Of a stretch of 64,000 nucleotides of DNA, positions 1-14,800 are shown piece after piece; position 1 is the first letter of the stretch; each line of letters starts with the position of its first letter. The stretch lies in contig OX375880.1 of NCBI GenBank assembly GCA_947359465.1, positions 11,478,120-11,542,119 of the forward strand. The letters run 5' to 3'. A model generated the notes under the pieces. The model was given only the letters and a program-made list of their open reading frames with translations, was not told the origin of the DNA and did no database searches. This stretch comes from Metellina segmentata (lineage: Eukaryota > Arthropoda > Arachnida > Araneae > Tetragnathidae). The position numbers were made by a program, and so were the translations under genes.

Positions 1-218
1 ATCGTGATTTCAACATACAATTTCATAGTGGTTCTTTACTATTACCTTTAATTAGGTAGATGCGATCTAATTGGCTCTTGTAAGGAAAACCATGACTAGA
101 GAACGGAAATTCAAATAAAATAATTTAAACTTTCTTAACCATTTGTTCTACAAAATTAACAGTTCGCTTATGAATTCATATTAAATTGTATTGAATCTTA
201 CCTTATCTATTCACTTAT
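1..218. other. AT-rich flank, nothing recognised
   Basis: No open frame, repeat or RNA signal that I can support lies before the foldback element. The last five bases (CTTAT) form the left copy of its target duplication. Confidence 0.5.
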
Positions 219-962
219 TGTAGCGAGCTTAGCTACCACTCCAAAACTTAACTTACAAAGGGGTAGTATAAATACCAGTGTAACCCAACTCTACCATGAA
301 GTACTTTTTGGTAGACACTAAGTTACGCTGGTTCATTCGCGCTTGCTAAATTGGTGACCCGGACGTGATTGGAATTTAGCAAGCGCGAATGAACCAGCGT
401 AACTTAGTGTCTACCAAAAAGTACTTCATGGTAGAGTTGGGTTACACTGGTATTTATACTACCCCTTTGTAAGTTAAGTTTTGGAGTGGTAGCTAAGCTC
501 GCTACAGTACTCCCCCTCCAGAATTTTAGCAGTCGCCGAAATTCGATAGTTGACGTCACTTGTAGAATGTTTGCCATTTTTGCTTTTGACTGTAAGAGCT
601 GTATTAAGATTACAGTTGCCGTGCTGCCTTTTACATGTTATTTTATCCATGCAGCAATTGCACGAATGGAGGATGTGATATAACATTAGCAGTTTCTGCT
701 ATCACAGCACCCCCTAGTGGTAGAAAGGTAATTAGTATCAACCATGGCGAATTCTACTGGACATTGTGTGCCATCCATCGAATTTTTTTGTAAATGTTTA
801 AGCATGTTTAAATCACGTCCGGGTCACCAATTTAGCAAGCGCGAATGAACCAGCGTAACTTAGTGTCTACCAAAAAGTACTTCGTGGTAGAGTTGGGTTA
901 CACTGGTATTTATACTACCCCTTTGTAAGTTAAGTTTTGGAGTGGTAGCTAAGCTCGCTACA
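219..962. mobile_element. Foldback-type TIR element with three copies of the arm
   Basis: The outer arms at 220-370 and 811-961 are near-perfect inverted copies of 151 bp, starting GTAGCGAGCTTAGCTACC. A third copy of most of the arm, in the right-arm orientation, lies at 374-505, so 220-505 is itself a large palindrome. CTTAT at 214-218 and at 963-967 is a candidate 5-bp target duplication. No transposase is visible, so it is non-autonomous. The arm contains GCTACCACTCCA, which is also found at the ends of the element at 1467-1638. Confidence 0.8.
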
Positions 963-1063
963 CTTATGTAATCTGTTCACAAGTAGTATTTATTAATTAA
1001 CTATATACGTATATATACACACATTTATTTAATAAGAATCTCTTACTTTTTTATCTCAATATA

Positions 1064-1265
1064 TTGGTGGAACTGTCATTCACGGTAAGAAGGGGATTCG
1101 TCGCCAAATATGGTAACCTTCATATTTTGCGGTTTTTCTTCACATCTGCCGTTTTTATTATGGCAACCCTATCTGAAAAATTTCTCGCACTCCACGCTCT
1201 GAATGGTATTTTTTTCGTTGTTTTATTGGCAACAAACGTCTTATCGTGAACGACAACTCCACCAA
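1064..1265. mobile_element. MITE with TA target duplication (GGAGTGGT-end group)
   Basis: The left end TTGGTGGAACTGTCATTCAC is the inverted counterpart of the right end GTGAACGACAACTCCACCAA. TA flanks both sides. The interior has GTCGCCAAATATGG, shared with the MITE at 22055-22244. It is about 200 bp and has no coding capacity. TA duplication suggests Tc1/mariner mobilisation, but this is not proven. Confidence 0.75.
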
Positions 1266-1466
1266 TATATTTTGTATTAATAACGATTAATTACACTCTC
1301 TTTCGGATGCTAAGAAATTACTTTTTGGAAAATTAAACTGATATTTTTAATACTTTTGCTCTTATTCCTCAATGTTTTAGATACCTGAAATAAAACTGAG
1401 TTATAAAAATGTCTGTAAATAACAGAACTTGAAAGTAATTTATCAGATTAACAGTAAAATTAGAGG

Positions 1467-1638
1467 TGGAGTGGTAGCAAACGGGACAGTGGACGATTTC
1501 ACGCCAAAGTGGCAACCTTCAATTTATACTGTTGTTAAGGCAACCATGTTTAGAACTGAAGACTATTGACGCCATTATCTTGGTTTGGCGACAAAAAAAA
1601 CCTGCCTTGGCGCTACTGTCCCGTTTGCTACCACTCCA
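1467..1638. mobile_element. Short MITE, ends TGGAGTGGTAGCAAACGGGA
   Basis: Inverted ends of about 25 bp (TGGAGTGGTAGC... / ...GCTACCACTCCA) enclose about 170 bp with a TTTGGCGACAAA core. That core and the GGAGTGGT end recur in the MITEs near 1.1 kb and 22.1 kb. No coding capacity is seen. Confidence 0.75.
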
Positions 1639-2620
1639 CTAAATTTGAATTACGTATAATCAAATGCTTGACACTAAAGTAATTTTCTACCATCAATGAA
1701 AGAAAGTGAGGCTTCTATATCATTACTAATACCAAACAAAAAATTATTTATTCCTATCAGGTTGTTAATTTAAGGAATCTGCTCTATCCAGATAGTTTAG
1801 AGTTGTACTGATAAGTTAGAACTCTGTATTTCTCACTTTCATATCTTGCAAATACATTCTTTTCTAAGTTTGCACATGAAGGACAATGATTATATAAGAT
1901 TTAGAATTACAGAAAATTCCTAGGTTCAATCTGTAACCTGTAAAGCTTTTTGTGTTGTTTGAAACAATAAAAATGTTGGCACATGTATTGCATTTACATT
2001 AATAGTATTCAGTACTTTTTATTTTGTTTTTAATCCCTTAATACCAATGCTCTTATTACCCTCATACAGCAAAAACTAAACCAGGGTTGCATAGATTTGT
2101 TCTGACCAAAGGCCCCATAGATTCACTGACTGATGGAAGGGCTGACAAAAACACATGAGTTCTTTATCATGTTTTATTTATATTTATCATACTGCACACA
2201 AAAGAAATATTATAAATGTTAATAATTTAATTTAATGTATGGCACTGCATTAATTTAACAATTGTTTTAACACTTGGTTTGATTTTTGTACTTGCCAAGC
2301 TTGAAATTGATTCCAAATTTTCATAAGTTACAGGTTACTATTTTTCAATTTGTTAATTTTTGCAGCTGAAAATCCGTTTGTACAGATATATCTGCACTGC
2401 CTGGCACGGCAGCTACCTTTTATGAAATTTATAAAATTTACTTATTGTTTGTTAAAGTTAAAATACCACTTGGTGAAGCAGGCAGCAGTCTTTGCATACA
2501 TGCTGTAAACCTTCATTTTCATAATCTAGTTATCGTCACTGAGGGTGTTACTTTTTCGAGTGCTGTGCTGGTTATTCGAATTCAACTTACTTTTCTACTC
2601 TGTTCCATTTTGTTTTTAAG

Positions 2621-2802
2621 GTGAGCACCAAGAGCACATCTACCATTTTTTCTGGTATCCAACCCACTGGAATCCCACACTTGGGTAATTATTTTGGAGT
2701 TATTAAGAAATGGTCATCCTTACAGAATGAAGGAAATAATTGCATATATAGTATTGTGGATCTTCATTCCATAACTATGCCTCAAGATCCTAAGAAATTA
2801 AG
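2621..2802 (+). CDS. WARS2: WARS2-like exon (first one visible)
   Basis: The acceptor is TTTTTAAG before GTGAGC and the donor is AG|GTAAAA. It encodes the Rossmann entry IFSGIQPTG with the HIGH-type HLGN, then IVDLHSIT and PQDPKKLR. It ends after two bases of an Arg codon, completed by the next exon. Confidence 0.93.
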
Positions 2803-5800
2803 GTAAAAGTGAAGTGTATGTTTTGTTTATATTAAATCAGTGAATTTTTTTTTAAAACTGCAGTTTACCTGTTTTATAAGGTGGTATACTGCAATCTAAA
2901 CACTTTATCAACACACTTTGGGTTGGTTGTTTTCGGATTTCATGGTGCAAGAGCCATATTTGGCCAAACTGCACCAAACACAATACAGGCAACAGGATGA
3001 GGGAGGAAGAAAAAGCATTAAGGTAAAAATGGAAGGGGAGTGATCACTTGGTTACATTGGGGTTGTGATGCCTGTACCCACCTAAAGATGTGCCCCTGAG
3101 GACTGACACACTTACGAAGAAGCAGAATAGGATACACAGCAGTTATACAGTATATATCAGCAACCACAGCCATCAGAGAAATAGATCAAGATGTCCAAAA
3201 AGGAATTTGTTGAGTCCTGGAACCTGGAGGTCAGCAACAAATTGTATTGTATAAAACTGATCTGTCATCAATTGCCACTGTCTCCAATGTGGAGGATGGA
3301 TGTCAAACTGATCTCTCTCTCTCTCCGCCCTCGCATTGGACACACACGATTTACCCATCGTCATCTTTTACTAAGAGAGAGTGGGTTTGAGAGTGACCCA
3401 TTTTCTGTTTATCCCATTTTAATTGTCTGTCCTGTTTTTAATCATCAATGTTTCCAATTTTTTTTATTGTTATTTAATTATTATTATTATGCTATTTAAT
3501 TATTATTATTATTATGCTATTTAATTATTATTATTATTATGCTATTTAATTATTATTATTATTATTATGCTATTTAATTATTATATATTTTCAATTAAAT
3601 ATTTATATTTTTGCTAGAGATTGTGACGTAACGCCTACTAAGCTCTCTTTGCAATTCAAATTTGGCCACATTTGACACTTGGCTTGTTATCCAATAGTAG
3701 CAATCATCGGGGATTAGCAAGCAGTGGCCACACCGGACAATGCCTTGCTGGCCACGCAGTGGCTAGTTGCTTTATAAAAATGTTTGATGAGTGCATTTTA
3801 TTATTGTTCTGAAACTCAATCATAATTTGTTTTAGGCATAATATCCATTTAATGACTGCTTCCTTGTTGGCTTGTGGAATTGATCCTGAAAAATCTGTAT
3901 TATTCTTACAGTCGCAAGTAAGTGCTATGTTTGGTGATATTTATATTTTATTAATTTTTTACATTAATCTTATGGCCTTTCCTCTCCTTATTAACTTTTA
4001 CATGATTGTTTAAGGCTGTATGGTTTGTTTTTATTTTTAGGTTCCTCATCATGCAGAATTAGCATGGATACTTGGATGTCTTACCACCATGGCAAGATTA
4101 ACCCATTTACCACAGTATAAAGTGAGATTTATTTGCATCTATGTTTTGGAATTGAGTTTATTGTATCAAATTGTATGCAACCCTAATAGTCAGTGCGTAT
4201 GCTCAATGCGCTAGCAACCTGCGAGTTGCAGGCAGTGCAGTTTGATTCCTCCTTGAGTGCATTTTTCTCTTTTGTTCTTTCCTTGTGTGTGTATGTCCAT
4301 TACTTGGTATTGTCTGTCTGCTGCAGTATGGCCAAAAATTACCCATATGCCATAAGCCCCCGAAATACGAAAATTCCCAATTCATTTTTGGACAGGTTAG
4401 AACATTCAGTGTAGTTATTCAACATGGAAAATACTATTTTTCTTTCTTGCTCTGTTTAGCATTATCATTAGTATAAAGACATAGGAAGCTCATTAACATT
4501 TATTTGGTCATTTACAAGACAAAACATTAATTTAGTGGTAAGATTATTCAAATAAGGCAAATTGAAGTTTCTTTGCAACTAATAGTAAATCTCAATGAAG
4601 TTTTAGTTAATTTGTTACCACTTACTAAGGTACTTTTTAGCATTTCAATTCTTATGTTAGAAATTTTGATCTTGTGTCTAAATCACATCTGCAATAAAAA
4701 TTAATCATGCAATACAGTGTTTCCCAAAGTGTGGTACACGTACCCCCAGGGGCACGGGAAGAGTTTGGTGGGGGTACGAGTTGCACCAGAGTTTGGTGGG
4801 GATATGCACTGCTCTGTGCTTAGCTGCGCCTAATTCTACGTTCTCATGAGTCATGTCAAGACAGTCTTGTGAGGCGTGAGATGGTCTGGAGTGACACGAC
4901 GGAAATATACCACACTTCGTTACAGAAACAACTTACTTCGTTAACCCTCCTCCGGGCAACTTAACATTAACACAACATCCATGCCATAAGATTTGTCGCA
5001 TGCGGAAGAAGAGCAATTGTTGGAAATGGCTTCAGATGGATTCTTGAAAAATAAACATAAGGAGAGTACTTTAACATCATTCTGGTTAAAATGCAACTTG
5101 TGTATCCGGTTTTAACAGAAAAAGTTCTAAAATACATCTTGCATTTTCCAACTTCATATTTATGTGAAGTTGCTTTTTCAGCATTTGTAGACATTAAGTC
5201 GAAAAAAAGGGACAGACTATTGGACGTGGAACCACATCTCAGATTAAAATTAACAACCAGAGAACCAAATTATGACGATCTGTTATCTCAAAACAAACAA
5301 TTTCATATTTCTCATTGATCCAAATAAACGTTATTTATAATATAACTTTTATTTATATTATTTTATGAATAATTTTATTTATCTTTTCTTATTATTTTGT
5401 GTATGTCATAAAAAAAGAAAAATAACAAATTTTGATTGTTATTAATTACATCCATTTTTTGTCACGAGAGGGTACTCAGCGTTACGAAAATTATAGAAAG
5501 GGTACACATATGTCAAAAGTTTGTGAAACACTGATGCAATAGAATGCCACCTGTAGATTTGGTAATACTGGCAAAACTGTTTTTTTTTTACTATCCTTAA
5601 TTCCAGAATGCTGAAATGATTTTTTGTTTGATGTCTTGAAGTGAATGGAGGGGGTAATCAGAGAATTTTTTTTCACATGGGAAAAAAAAAACATTTCTAT
5701 ACCAGTAACCAAATAATGAACCAGGTCTAAAAACTGAGCTGTCATTAATAATCAGTATGTATGTAGAAGGAGTATTTTTTTTATGGTTTTTCATAATTAA

Positions 5801-8800
5801 TCACAAGTCTGGTAACTTTTTTTAAATCTACAGATTGTGAAATTTTTTATTTTTGAACTAACCAAAATTATTGTTTTTTATACTCGTCCAATTCATTGCA
5901 TTCATTTAATTTTTAAATTATTTTATTGTTAATAAATTGTTATTTATCATAGCAAGTTTTTGGTTAGTACCTATAACCTTTTTAAGTTAAACCTTTTAGC
6001 TAGCTTTCATACTGAATCCATATAATTTTTAAATAATTGAATACTATTATTTAATTTTCTGTAAATTTAAAAATGGTGCCTGCTTAGCTAATATGTTATA
6101 CCTGCAAGTTATCTTTCACATCTTGTCAATTTATATAAATTTATAAAATGATTTATTTTTATATTTATTTAAATAAAGTGAATTGCAAATGGCATTTTCA
6201 CATATTCAAGAAATAAGAAAAAAATTCAAGATGGCCATTGTGCTGTCTGATAAAATAATCAGTTTCAAAATAACTTTGTTCCAAATAAATTGTCAGCTTA
6301 AAGTAGAAACTCATTAACTGACATCTTTTTGGAGGCACTAAGTGCTTATTTTCATGATGATGAGGAATACATAGTTGTATTAAAATATCTTAAAAATATA
6401 TATAACACTTTAAATTTTTAAAATTTATCTTAATAACGTTAGTTAGTCTTTCAGTATACAATTTTTGTCAGAGAAATGAAGATTTACTTAGTAAATATTG
6501 ATTGTCAGATTAACTAACTAATGTGGATATGATTACCGAAATAATGTAAATTATTTTAAACTTCTGATTTTTGTGTAATTATATTACTAATGTCTTGCTC
6601 ACTGCAAACAAGGGTATTTATATTATCAAACTTACGAAAAGTTGTACTTAAGAATAGTTATTTAAAGAAAGCATTCATTAGTCTTTAAACAGCTTTAAGT
6701 ATACAGAATTTTGCCATCTAAATTGCTGCTCTGAGATGATGATGTGTATGACAATTGATTATATATTTTACCTTATTTTAGGAAAAATCTGGTTCATCTG
6801 AAAATATTCCACTTGGGTTATACATATATCCTATACTACAAAGTGCGGATATTTTGATGTACAAGTAAGTTTCAGCTTATAAATTATTTTTCTCTGCCAT
6901 ATCAAAAACTAATCTGAAAATATCAATTACCGATACACCCAGAAATATCTGTAAAACGTTTTTGCAAAAAAACATTTTTTTTTTAAATTGTTTTTATTAA
7001 AAAATTTGGTTATATGGGATGTTATGACTTATATGGGAACTCTACTGAAGGATGTTATGGCTTATATGGGTACTCTACATGTAAGGAATAGTGACCAAAA
7101 CTGACTACTACTTGATTCATACTACTTGAAATTTAGAGCGTATAAAAATCTTATTTCTTCAAAAGAGTTAATGAGTATGTACTGGCTAAATGGCATATAG
7201 CTTGGTATAAATGTTTATAAAGAGATATATTGACTGGAATATGTTTGAATGCAACATTTTCTGAAGAAACCTTACTTTCAAACTATGTCATGAATTTTTC
7301 TTATGAAAGATTTGCTCAATAAATTGTTGGATTAACTAAGGTAGATATGCTTATATGACCATATACATTGAGTTTCAAAACTAATGCAACAAATTTCATG
7401 GTTGATAGAACCCATAGAAACAGAATATTCATCATAGAATGCATGAAACATTGAAACAAAGATTTATTTAAGACTAAACAAAGCATCAACAATCGCTTGG
7501 CGTGACGAAATGAAATCCAAATTGCATACATTAACTAAATGTACAAATTAATTTATATGTACAAACATTAATTAGTAAATACTACAATGAATTGCATTTA
7601 CAAAGCTTCTTGTAATTGCAACAGCTACTCTTGGTACATGCGTCACATCGTCGATATAAAGATTCCTATGTATTCTAAAAAATTTCATGAGTTTCATGCA
7701 TGTGACCGTTCTTTCTATTATACCGATCATTTCCAAGTCACTAATGAGTTTCCTTGCATAAAACCTTTTTATACGAGGGCCTGAAAGAGCCCTCTAGCAC
7801 TTAACTGCTTCACATGCGACTGTATTCTATGATTTAAAGTGCTTGTTTTGGTGTATTCTGTCACCTCTGAAAGTTTGTTGCACTAGTTTCAAAACACCAT
7901 GTATATCAAATATAAATGCTTTCAAATTCTGATTTTTATATATCTAGCTTACTGCAAACAACCTCACTGATATTATTGAGCTTTAGAACAGTTTTACAGA
8001 TTTTTTCACATGTTTGAGGGATTTTCCTGGAACAAAATAAAGCTAAATAAATTCACCCATGTTGACATTTTTATTGATGGGTATTGGCTTTCATTCGTGG
8101 GTGAGGAGAAATGTTTGGACTTTGAGTTACATTGCTAATTTACCTGATGATCTGTACTTGCTAACTCACCCAATCGTGAACCATACATGCTATTTCTGCA
8201 TGTATGGATTGGGATAATCTTTTTCAAAATGATCAAACATTTTGATTTTATGGCATTTCAATGTAAAAGTGAATTTCTAGTTAGGTTGATATGAACTATG
8301 TGTGATGATATGCCTAGATTCTTTTAAAATTTCAACATGTGTTCCTATCCAAAATATATTTATAGCTGTTTTAGGTATATATCTATTTATGGATAGCCCT
8401 TTGAAAATGCTACAATTTAAGAAGTGCTTATTTTATATTATTTCCACCCTCTGAGAATTAGAAAGGTATTATTCGACCACATGCAACCTGTAATTTCCCT
8501 TCATAAATGCAGTTTTCTCTGTAAGGCTCCTTATAGAAGTAAAAAATGGGAAATGCCGATAAAAGCTGCTTTTATAGATATGTAAGAATTACCATTACCA
8601 AAACATCACCACTGGTTTCCTTAATGATTATATTTTATTATTATTTCGCTTAATTTGCTTTATGTTTTTTAATCACACTTCAGGTATCCGTTTATAACAC
8701 ATCAGTACTAACAAATACCATCAGTGTGACATGCTACCAGAAATCTAATCAGAATGGCAATTTTCGATGTTAAAACCAAGATTAAGTAAGAGAAACAGAA

Positions 8801-11800
8801 GTTTCTATTTATAAATGGAGTTCTAAATCTATTCTAAATAAAATTATAAATCTATTTTAGAAGTTGTATTGGTAAAAAAAAAAATTCAAGGGATTTTACA
8901 GCCACACCTTGCATGAGGTCTACGGTCAAAGTTGAAATATCTATCTGTCAACTTGATCATTACTCAGTGTGTATGTTTCTGTTGTGGAAGTAACTATTAA
9001 CCAAGTATTGATACTTCTATCACTTTATATGCATTTGCATTTTTTTAATGAATGTTGTACTGTGCTAGTACCTGATGTGAGCCCTTTTATCTCTCCTGCC
9101 AGTGAGCCAACCAACCGATCTGGTGGTTAAGGTGTTAGCCTCCAGATCGGAAGGTTCCTGGTTCGAAACCGGGTCAGTTCATGGATATTTGTAAGCGTAT
9201 AGAAAGTCCTCACGTTGGGTTGGTGTGTAAGTTTGAAGAGTGGGGTGCCAGCTCAGGTGTTGCCTTATCCTTTGACCGTGGTTCAAAAATATGTGGTGAT
9301 ACACTCAATGGCTTAGTCTGTGACAGTGGTAACTAGTCGAATCTTGCCATTAGAGGATAAACAACCAGATCTTGATCTCGCAATCCTAAAAAAATTGGCA
9401 CTATCTTGATGATGAAGTATTGTCATTAGCAGAATTTGTCAAACCTTGACAAGCAAGATATCTCGGCAAAACCACTTGGAAAGTTTTGGAAAAAGTTGAA
9501 ATAAAAACAAAAATTTTCTGTTTTGAGAATTTCAATTGGTGATCTACCAGTAATGAAAATGATGGTGAATTTAAAACTTAGCTTCTCACCAGTTTCAACC
9601 CTCTTGACAAATCAGATTTCTTAGCATTCTATCCACCAATAAGCGAAGTTATTTAACCATAAGTGTAGGAACCATTTACTATCATTTAACCATGATACTT
9701 TGGAAGTACTAGTGTGCATTGAATTAATTGACAAAATGTAATTGACTCCCTTTTCTTGAATTTGAAAGAGATTCACACTATTAACTCAATAATGTACATG
9801 TTCATAAAATAAGACATACAATAGTTAAATTACTCAAAACGTCAAACTGAAAGTCTGAAACACGTATAGATGGCTAATTAGGAGGCCTGGATGGGGTCAG
9901 GTGAGAAGCTCAATCTCTTGGCTGTACTTCATGGAGAAACACTGGAATGAATCACCTTCATTTTCAATTCTAGTGAGTTTGTTATTAAAAAGATCAATAT
10001 AACAGCTGTCACTTTTTCTGCTAATGGCAGAATCGATCACATTGTAACTCATACCTACTTGAATCGTTTTCAACTGGTTGATTCCGACAAGTGCCATCTT
10101 TGCCTTGATGAGGATGAGACTGGAGCATATCTTGCTCAATTACACTGGAGAGAATATTTTCAGAAAATTATCTCTTAAATAATATTTGTGATTCATCTTC
10201 TATTATTACTATTTTTCTAATGTTCACTTCATGTATATTGTGAATAATCAATTGATTCTTCCAATAAAACACTTTACATGACACCTGGCTATCTGGACTG
10301 TCGCCTTGTTAAGCTTTCGAGCAGAGACCTGTTCCCCCCTTTCGCAAGGGGTACAGAGGGAGCGTCGCTGACTGCCTAACGAATGATCGGACTGCTGATA
10401 CGTCACGAAGGCTCTCAGCCAGTTCGGACAATGGACGTGGCGCCGACACTCGAACTTGAATTTGGAGGAGAGAGGAGAAAGAAAAGACGATTTTGACTCT
10501 CAGACTTTGTACTGGTGGTTGCACAGAGACAGAACAGCCTTTCCAGGATTTTTTTCGAGGACCTGTAGAGTCCTGCAAAGAGCGAGCTCTCACTCTAACA
10601 TTTCGTGAGTATATATATCCTATTGAGAGGATTGGGAACAACCTGTTCCATATTGCTTGAACTTTGGGAACATCCTTTTCCAAAACTGCTGTGAAATTCA
10701 GGAACATCCGGTTCCAAACTGCTTGAACTTTGGGAACATCCTGTTCCAAAACTGCTGAGTAATTCAGGAACACCCAGTTCCAAACTGCTTGAAATTCAGG
10801 AACATCCTGTTACGAACGTCCATCATACTCCATCCGAATCCTGTCCCTGAACTTTAAACTCCAAACAATTTGTAAAATAACTTTTCATTAACCTAGAATA
10901 AAGAAAACTCTATGCTGTAAGAAATCTTGTGATTGATTCGCTACCCAGTGAGATTCAGTTCTTTCCAATATTACTTTGTTGGTTATAAGAAGACATCATG
11001 AAATAGTCGTCAATTTTCCAGACTCGTGTATCAAAGTGTAATGTAATAAAGAATGTTCTTTAGATGCATCAAAACATTTGTTTGTGGTATGTTATAAATA
11101 TTCTTAAATCTCTTTCAGGGCTACAAGTGTTCCAGTGGGAGAAGATCAATTGCAGCATATTCAATTGAGTCAGCATTTAGTCAACCGATTTAATAATAGG
11201 TATGGGAATATATTTCCCACTCCCATGCCTTTAGTTGGTGAGTTATCTTTTCAGCATTCAATTTTTGCTTGTTCTTAAAAGTGTCCACAATAATTTTGTA
11301 AAAAGATTGTAATGAAATTTGGTAGTATAAATTGATGTTTCTTAAAAGCTATAAATAGATTATTCAGACAAAAGAGATGCAAGCTTTTTTTATGGTGGTA
11401 AAAACGTAAGTCAGAACCAATCTGTTTTACATTTGAAAGATGAACTTTTTGACATGATATTCATTGTGTTTTTAGTTTTCTTTCTATAACAAAAATATCC
11501 TGTTTAAAATATAACTTAAGCATTTGAAAGATAAACTTTTTGAAATAATATTCAATGTATTATTAGTTTCTTATCTTGATTGCAATGTGTATGAAAAGTC
11601 AATTAATAAAGCAAATGCATGAGAAATTATCAGAAAGAAAATAAATAAATTTCTAGTCTATAACATCTTTTATTGAAGTTTTGGAAGATTGAAGAAGACT
11701 TACACTACACAAACAAAATGTGCTGATCAACATATGTGTAACAATTTCTTAAGAATCAGAAAAATGCTCAGTTATATTCTGTACACATCAGTCCTTCATT

Positions 11801-14800
11801 TGCATTACAATGCTATAATTAACTTTGATTCAATAAAAGCTTATCATTTCATGTTTCATTTGCGATGTTTTTTAAAAAATTGTGTATGATAATATTTTAA
11901 ATGCTCTTTATTAAAATTGCCTTTTCATTTATGAGCATAAACCACATGATCTACATTTTAGACCTTTGTGGTACATGTGAAACTTGGTTATCAGGGGGCA
12001 TTTGCTTTATTTATTATTATTTATTTTTTTGCTATCTTTTGTACCTAACCGTAAGAAATATTTGGAACTGTTTCAAAGTTGTGTTCTATGAGTTAGTTGG
12101 AATAATGGATAAATGTATTACAGAACTCACATTTTTGCTTTAAACCAACTCCACTCTGATTTAAGAATTTCTTGTTAGGAAAAAGTTCACAAACTGATCT
12201 TATAGTTTGCTCTTGGATGCATTTCGAAGCAACTGTTCATATTTGTTTTTGAACTTGTAATTTTATTTTGGAAATGCTTCAACTTTATAGTGACAACGAT
12301 AAAACGGCTCTTGTTTGGATTGATTAACGATGAAAACTTTAAACAATTTATACTATAATTGGTTGTTTTTGTGACATATTTTAAGGTTCCCTCAAAAATG
12401 GTTCATTTGGGAATATTTTACTTATTTGTCATGAAACATCCACAGGAGAATAATTCGATTTAGCTAAAATGGAACTTTGGAGCACATACAAGAAAACAAC
12501 TGTTTAGCTCACCTTTAAACTGAACACCCAATTGTGTCTAGGTTTAATAAACTATGATTAAAGCGAGTATGTCTTTAAAATCAGACCTGCAACAGGTGAT
12601 CAGCCCAGGTGCAGAATTATATTCAGTGTTCTGCATCACAACTCCAAGCAATTGCAATTGTTCTGCAGGCATTTTGTCCGAATTTTAAAAACTACATTAA
12701 AATAAAAAACAGATGTAAAACACAATTATCGGCTAAATATGTATTACATATTTGTAATAAAACATCAAAATTAATTAACGTACTTTATTCAAAACCAAGG
12801 CATTCTTTCAGAATTTGCAATTCTGTCAATAACTTTTGAAGTTAAATATTTTGTCATTGACATAGAAGATTTGTTATTTATAAAATGTTTGTGGTTATTT
12901 GAGTTGTGTAGGGAGGTTGTTCTGTAGCTATAAAAGAAAAAAAAAGGCGTGATTTGCACTGCAGAACATAGTAACTTATGATTTAATAAAAATTGGCCAG
13001 AATTTTGATAAAATTAAGGAAAATATGTCCTGCAAAGACTTTGTTTGTTCCGCGACATACATCTCAGTTTTAAGCACTTTCTGCTCCCGTGGTGGCCAGT
13101 ATGGAAAGTTGAGCATTGATGTAAAACTACACATTGAGTTCAGTAAGAATTTGTATGGTACCAATGTGAACAAAATCAACCTCATATCAGGCAAGTTAGG
13201 GAACAAAGACTTGTTGGTGAACTTGAGTTCACATGATGCTATAAGAGGGAAGGAAAGGAGACACATGTAGAACTTTCTGCTGCTCAGAGCAAACTTTAAA
13301 TCAGTATAACTGAGGACTGCTAAGTGTTAAGACGTTGAAGTTGGTTTCAAACGAAAGCTAAGATCGAAATTTGTCAAAATCAAATTCAATGAAACTTGAG
13401 ATCACAGTTGAAAAATTAACAATTTCACATTGTCGCACTTAGTTGTCGAAAAACGATGAAGAAAGAATTTCAATGTAGTCTATGTTGAGAAACAACTTGT
13501 CAGCTTTCAACAAACACTGAATAGATTTCTGATTTTGTCTCTTTTATTTACAACGCCCAAATAAATACTATGCTATAATGAGACATATTCAAGTAAAATC
13601 TTCATACCACATTTGTTAAAACCATACCATTTAGAATGTGTTTATGCATCAACATGTGCATTAAATACCTCCAGCTGAAGTAAAATTAATCAAAGTGGTA
13701 TTTCGTGTTCTTACTAGATTTACCTATTCTTATTTCTAATAAAGTGTAAGGCAAAAAGCATATCTTAGTCAAGCCATGACGATTAACTTCTGAAAGTCCA
13801 CTTCAATTGCATTACATCAAACTGATTCTGAATTCTTTACAATCTAAACCTATTTTTGCATTCATTTACATTTTCTTTTATACTCAAATTGCTATCGACC
13901 AGATTATTCCTCATTGCCATCTGTAATCTGACAACAGGAAACTTTCATTAGAGTGTCATGTTCTTTCATAGAACTTAAGCAATGTTATGCATCTCTGTAG
14001 CACAAATAAAGCATATTTGAACTAAGTGGCGAAATCTTGTTGTAGTTCTTTCTAGCGCAGTTTGTCCACTTTTGGACCTAGTGCCATAAAACCCAAAAAT
14101 TCAATCCTGTAGTGGTTGTGTGTTTGGCGCATCTTGACCAAACTTGAAACAGCGTTGACTGGGGACGTATTGTCTTTATGATGAGTCCCATTTCCAACTG
14201 TGTCCTGACGACAACCACAGACAATCTGGAGACGTCCAGGACAGCATGGGGATCCTGCCCTTATTACTATCGCATACCACATATGCCCACAACAGGGTGT
14301 TATGGTCTGGGGTACCATCTCCTTTGATAGTCACGTACAGCAAAGTGGTGCGTAGATGACATGCTATGATCGGTTGTGTTACCATTCCTTTTGTGACACC
14401 CCGTTCTTACTTTTCAACAAGATAATGACTGGCCGCACACGACATATGTTGCTATGAACTGTCTCCAAGCATACCCAACACTTCCTTGGCCAGCCAGGTC
14501 TCCTGGTCTCTCTCCCATAGAGCACATTTGGGACATTTTGGGAAGTCGATTGCAACCATCCCGGAATGTTGACCATTTAGCCCGATAGTTGGAGACAATT
14601 TGTCACAAAATTCTACAGGACCCCCTCCGGGAACTTTTTCACTATGCCGCGCCGGTTGAAGCGTGTATCCAGGCCGCCAGAGGTGGACCGTTGCCAAATT
14701 GACTTCCTCCCTTTGTGTTGGTCAAACTCTGGAATAAATCATTCAATTGTTCTGAAATTTTAATCATTTGATGTATGGTTCTTTACATCCAGCAATTTTT

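Noticed and set aside
10309..10773. 154-codon minus-strand frame
   Set aside because: Created by the GGAACATCC minisatellite; repetitive and without domain.
12976..13270. Overlapping 96- and 81-codon frames in the WARS2-like intron
   Set aside because: Neither shows a motif, and both lie deep in an intron; chance is likely.
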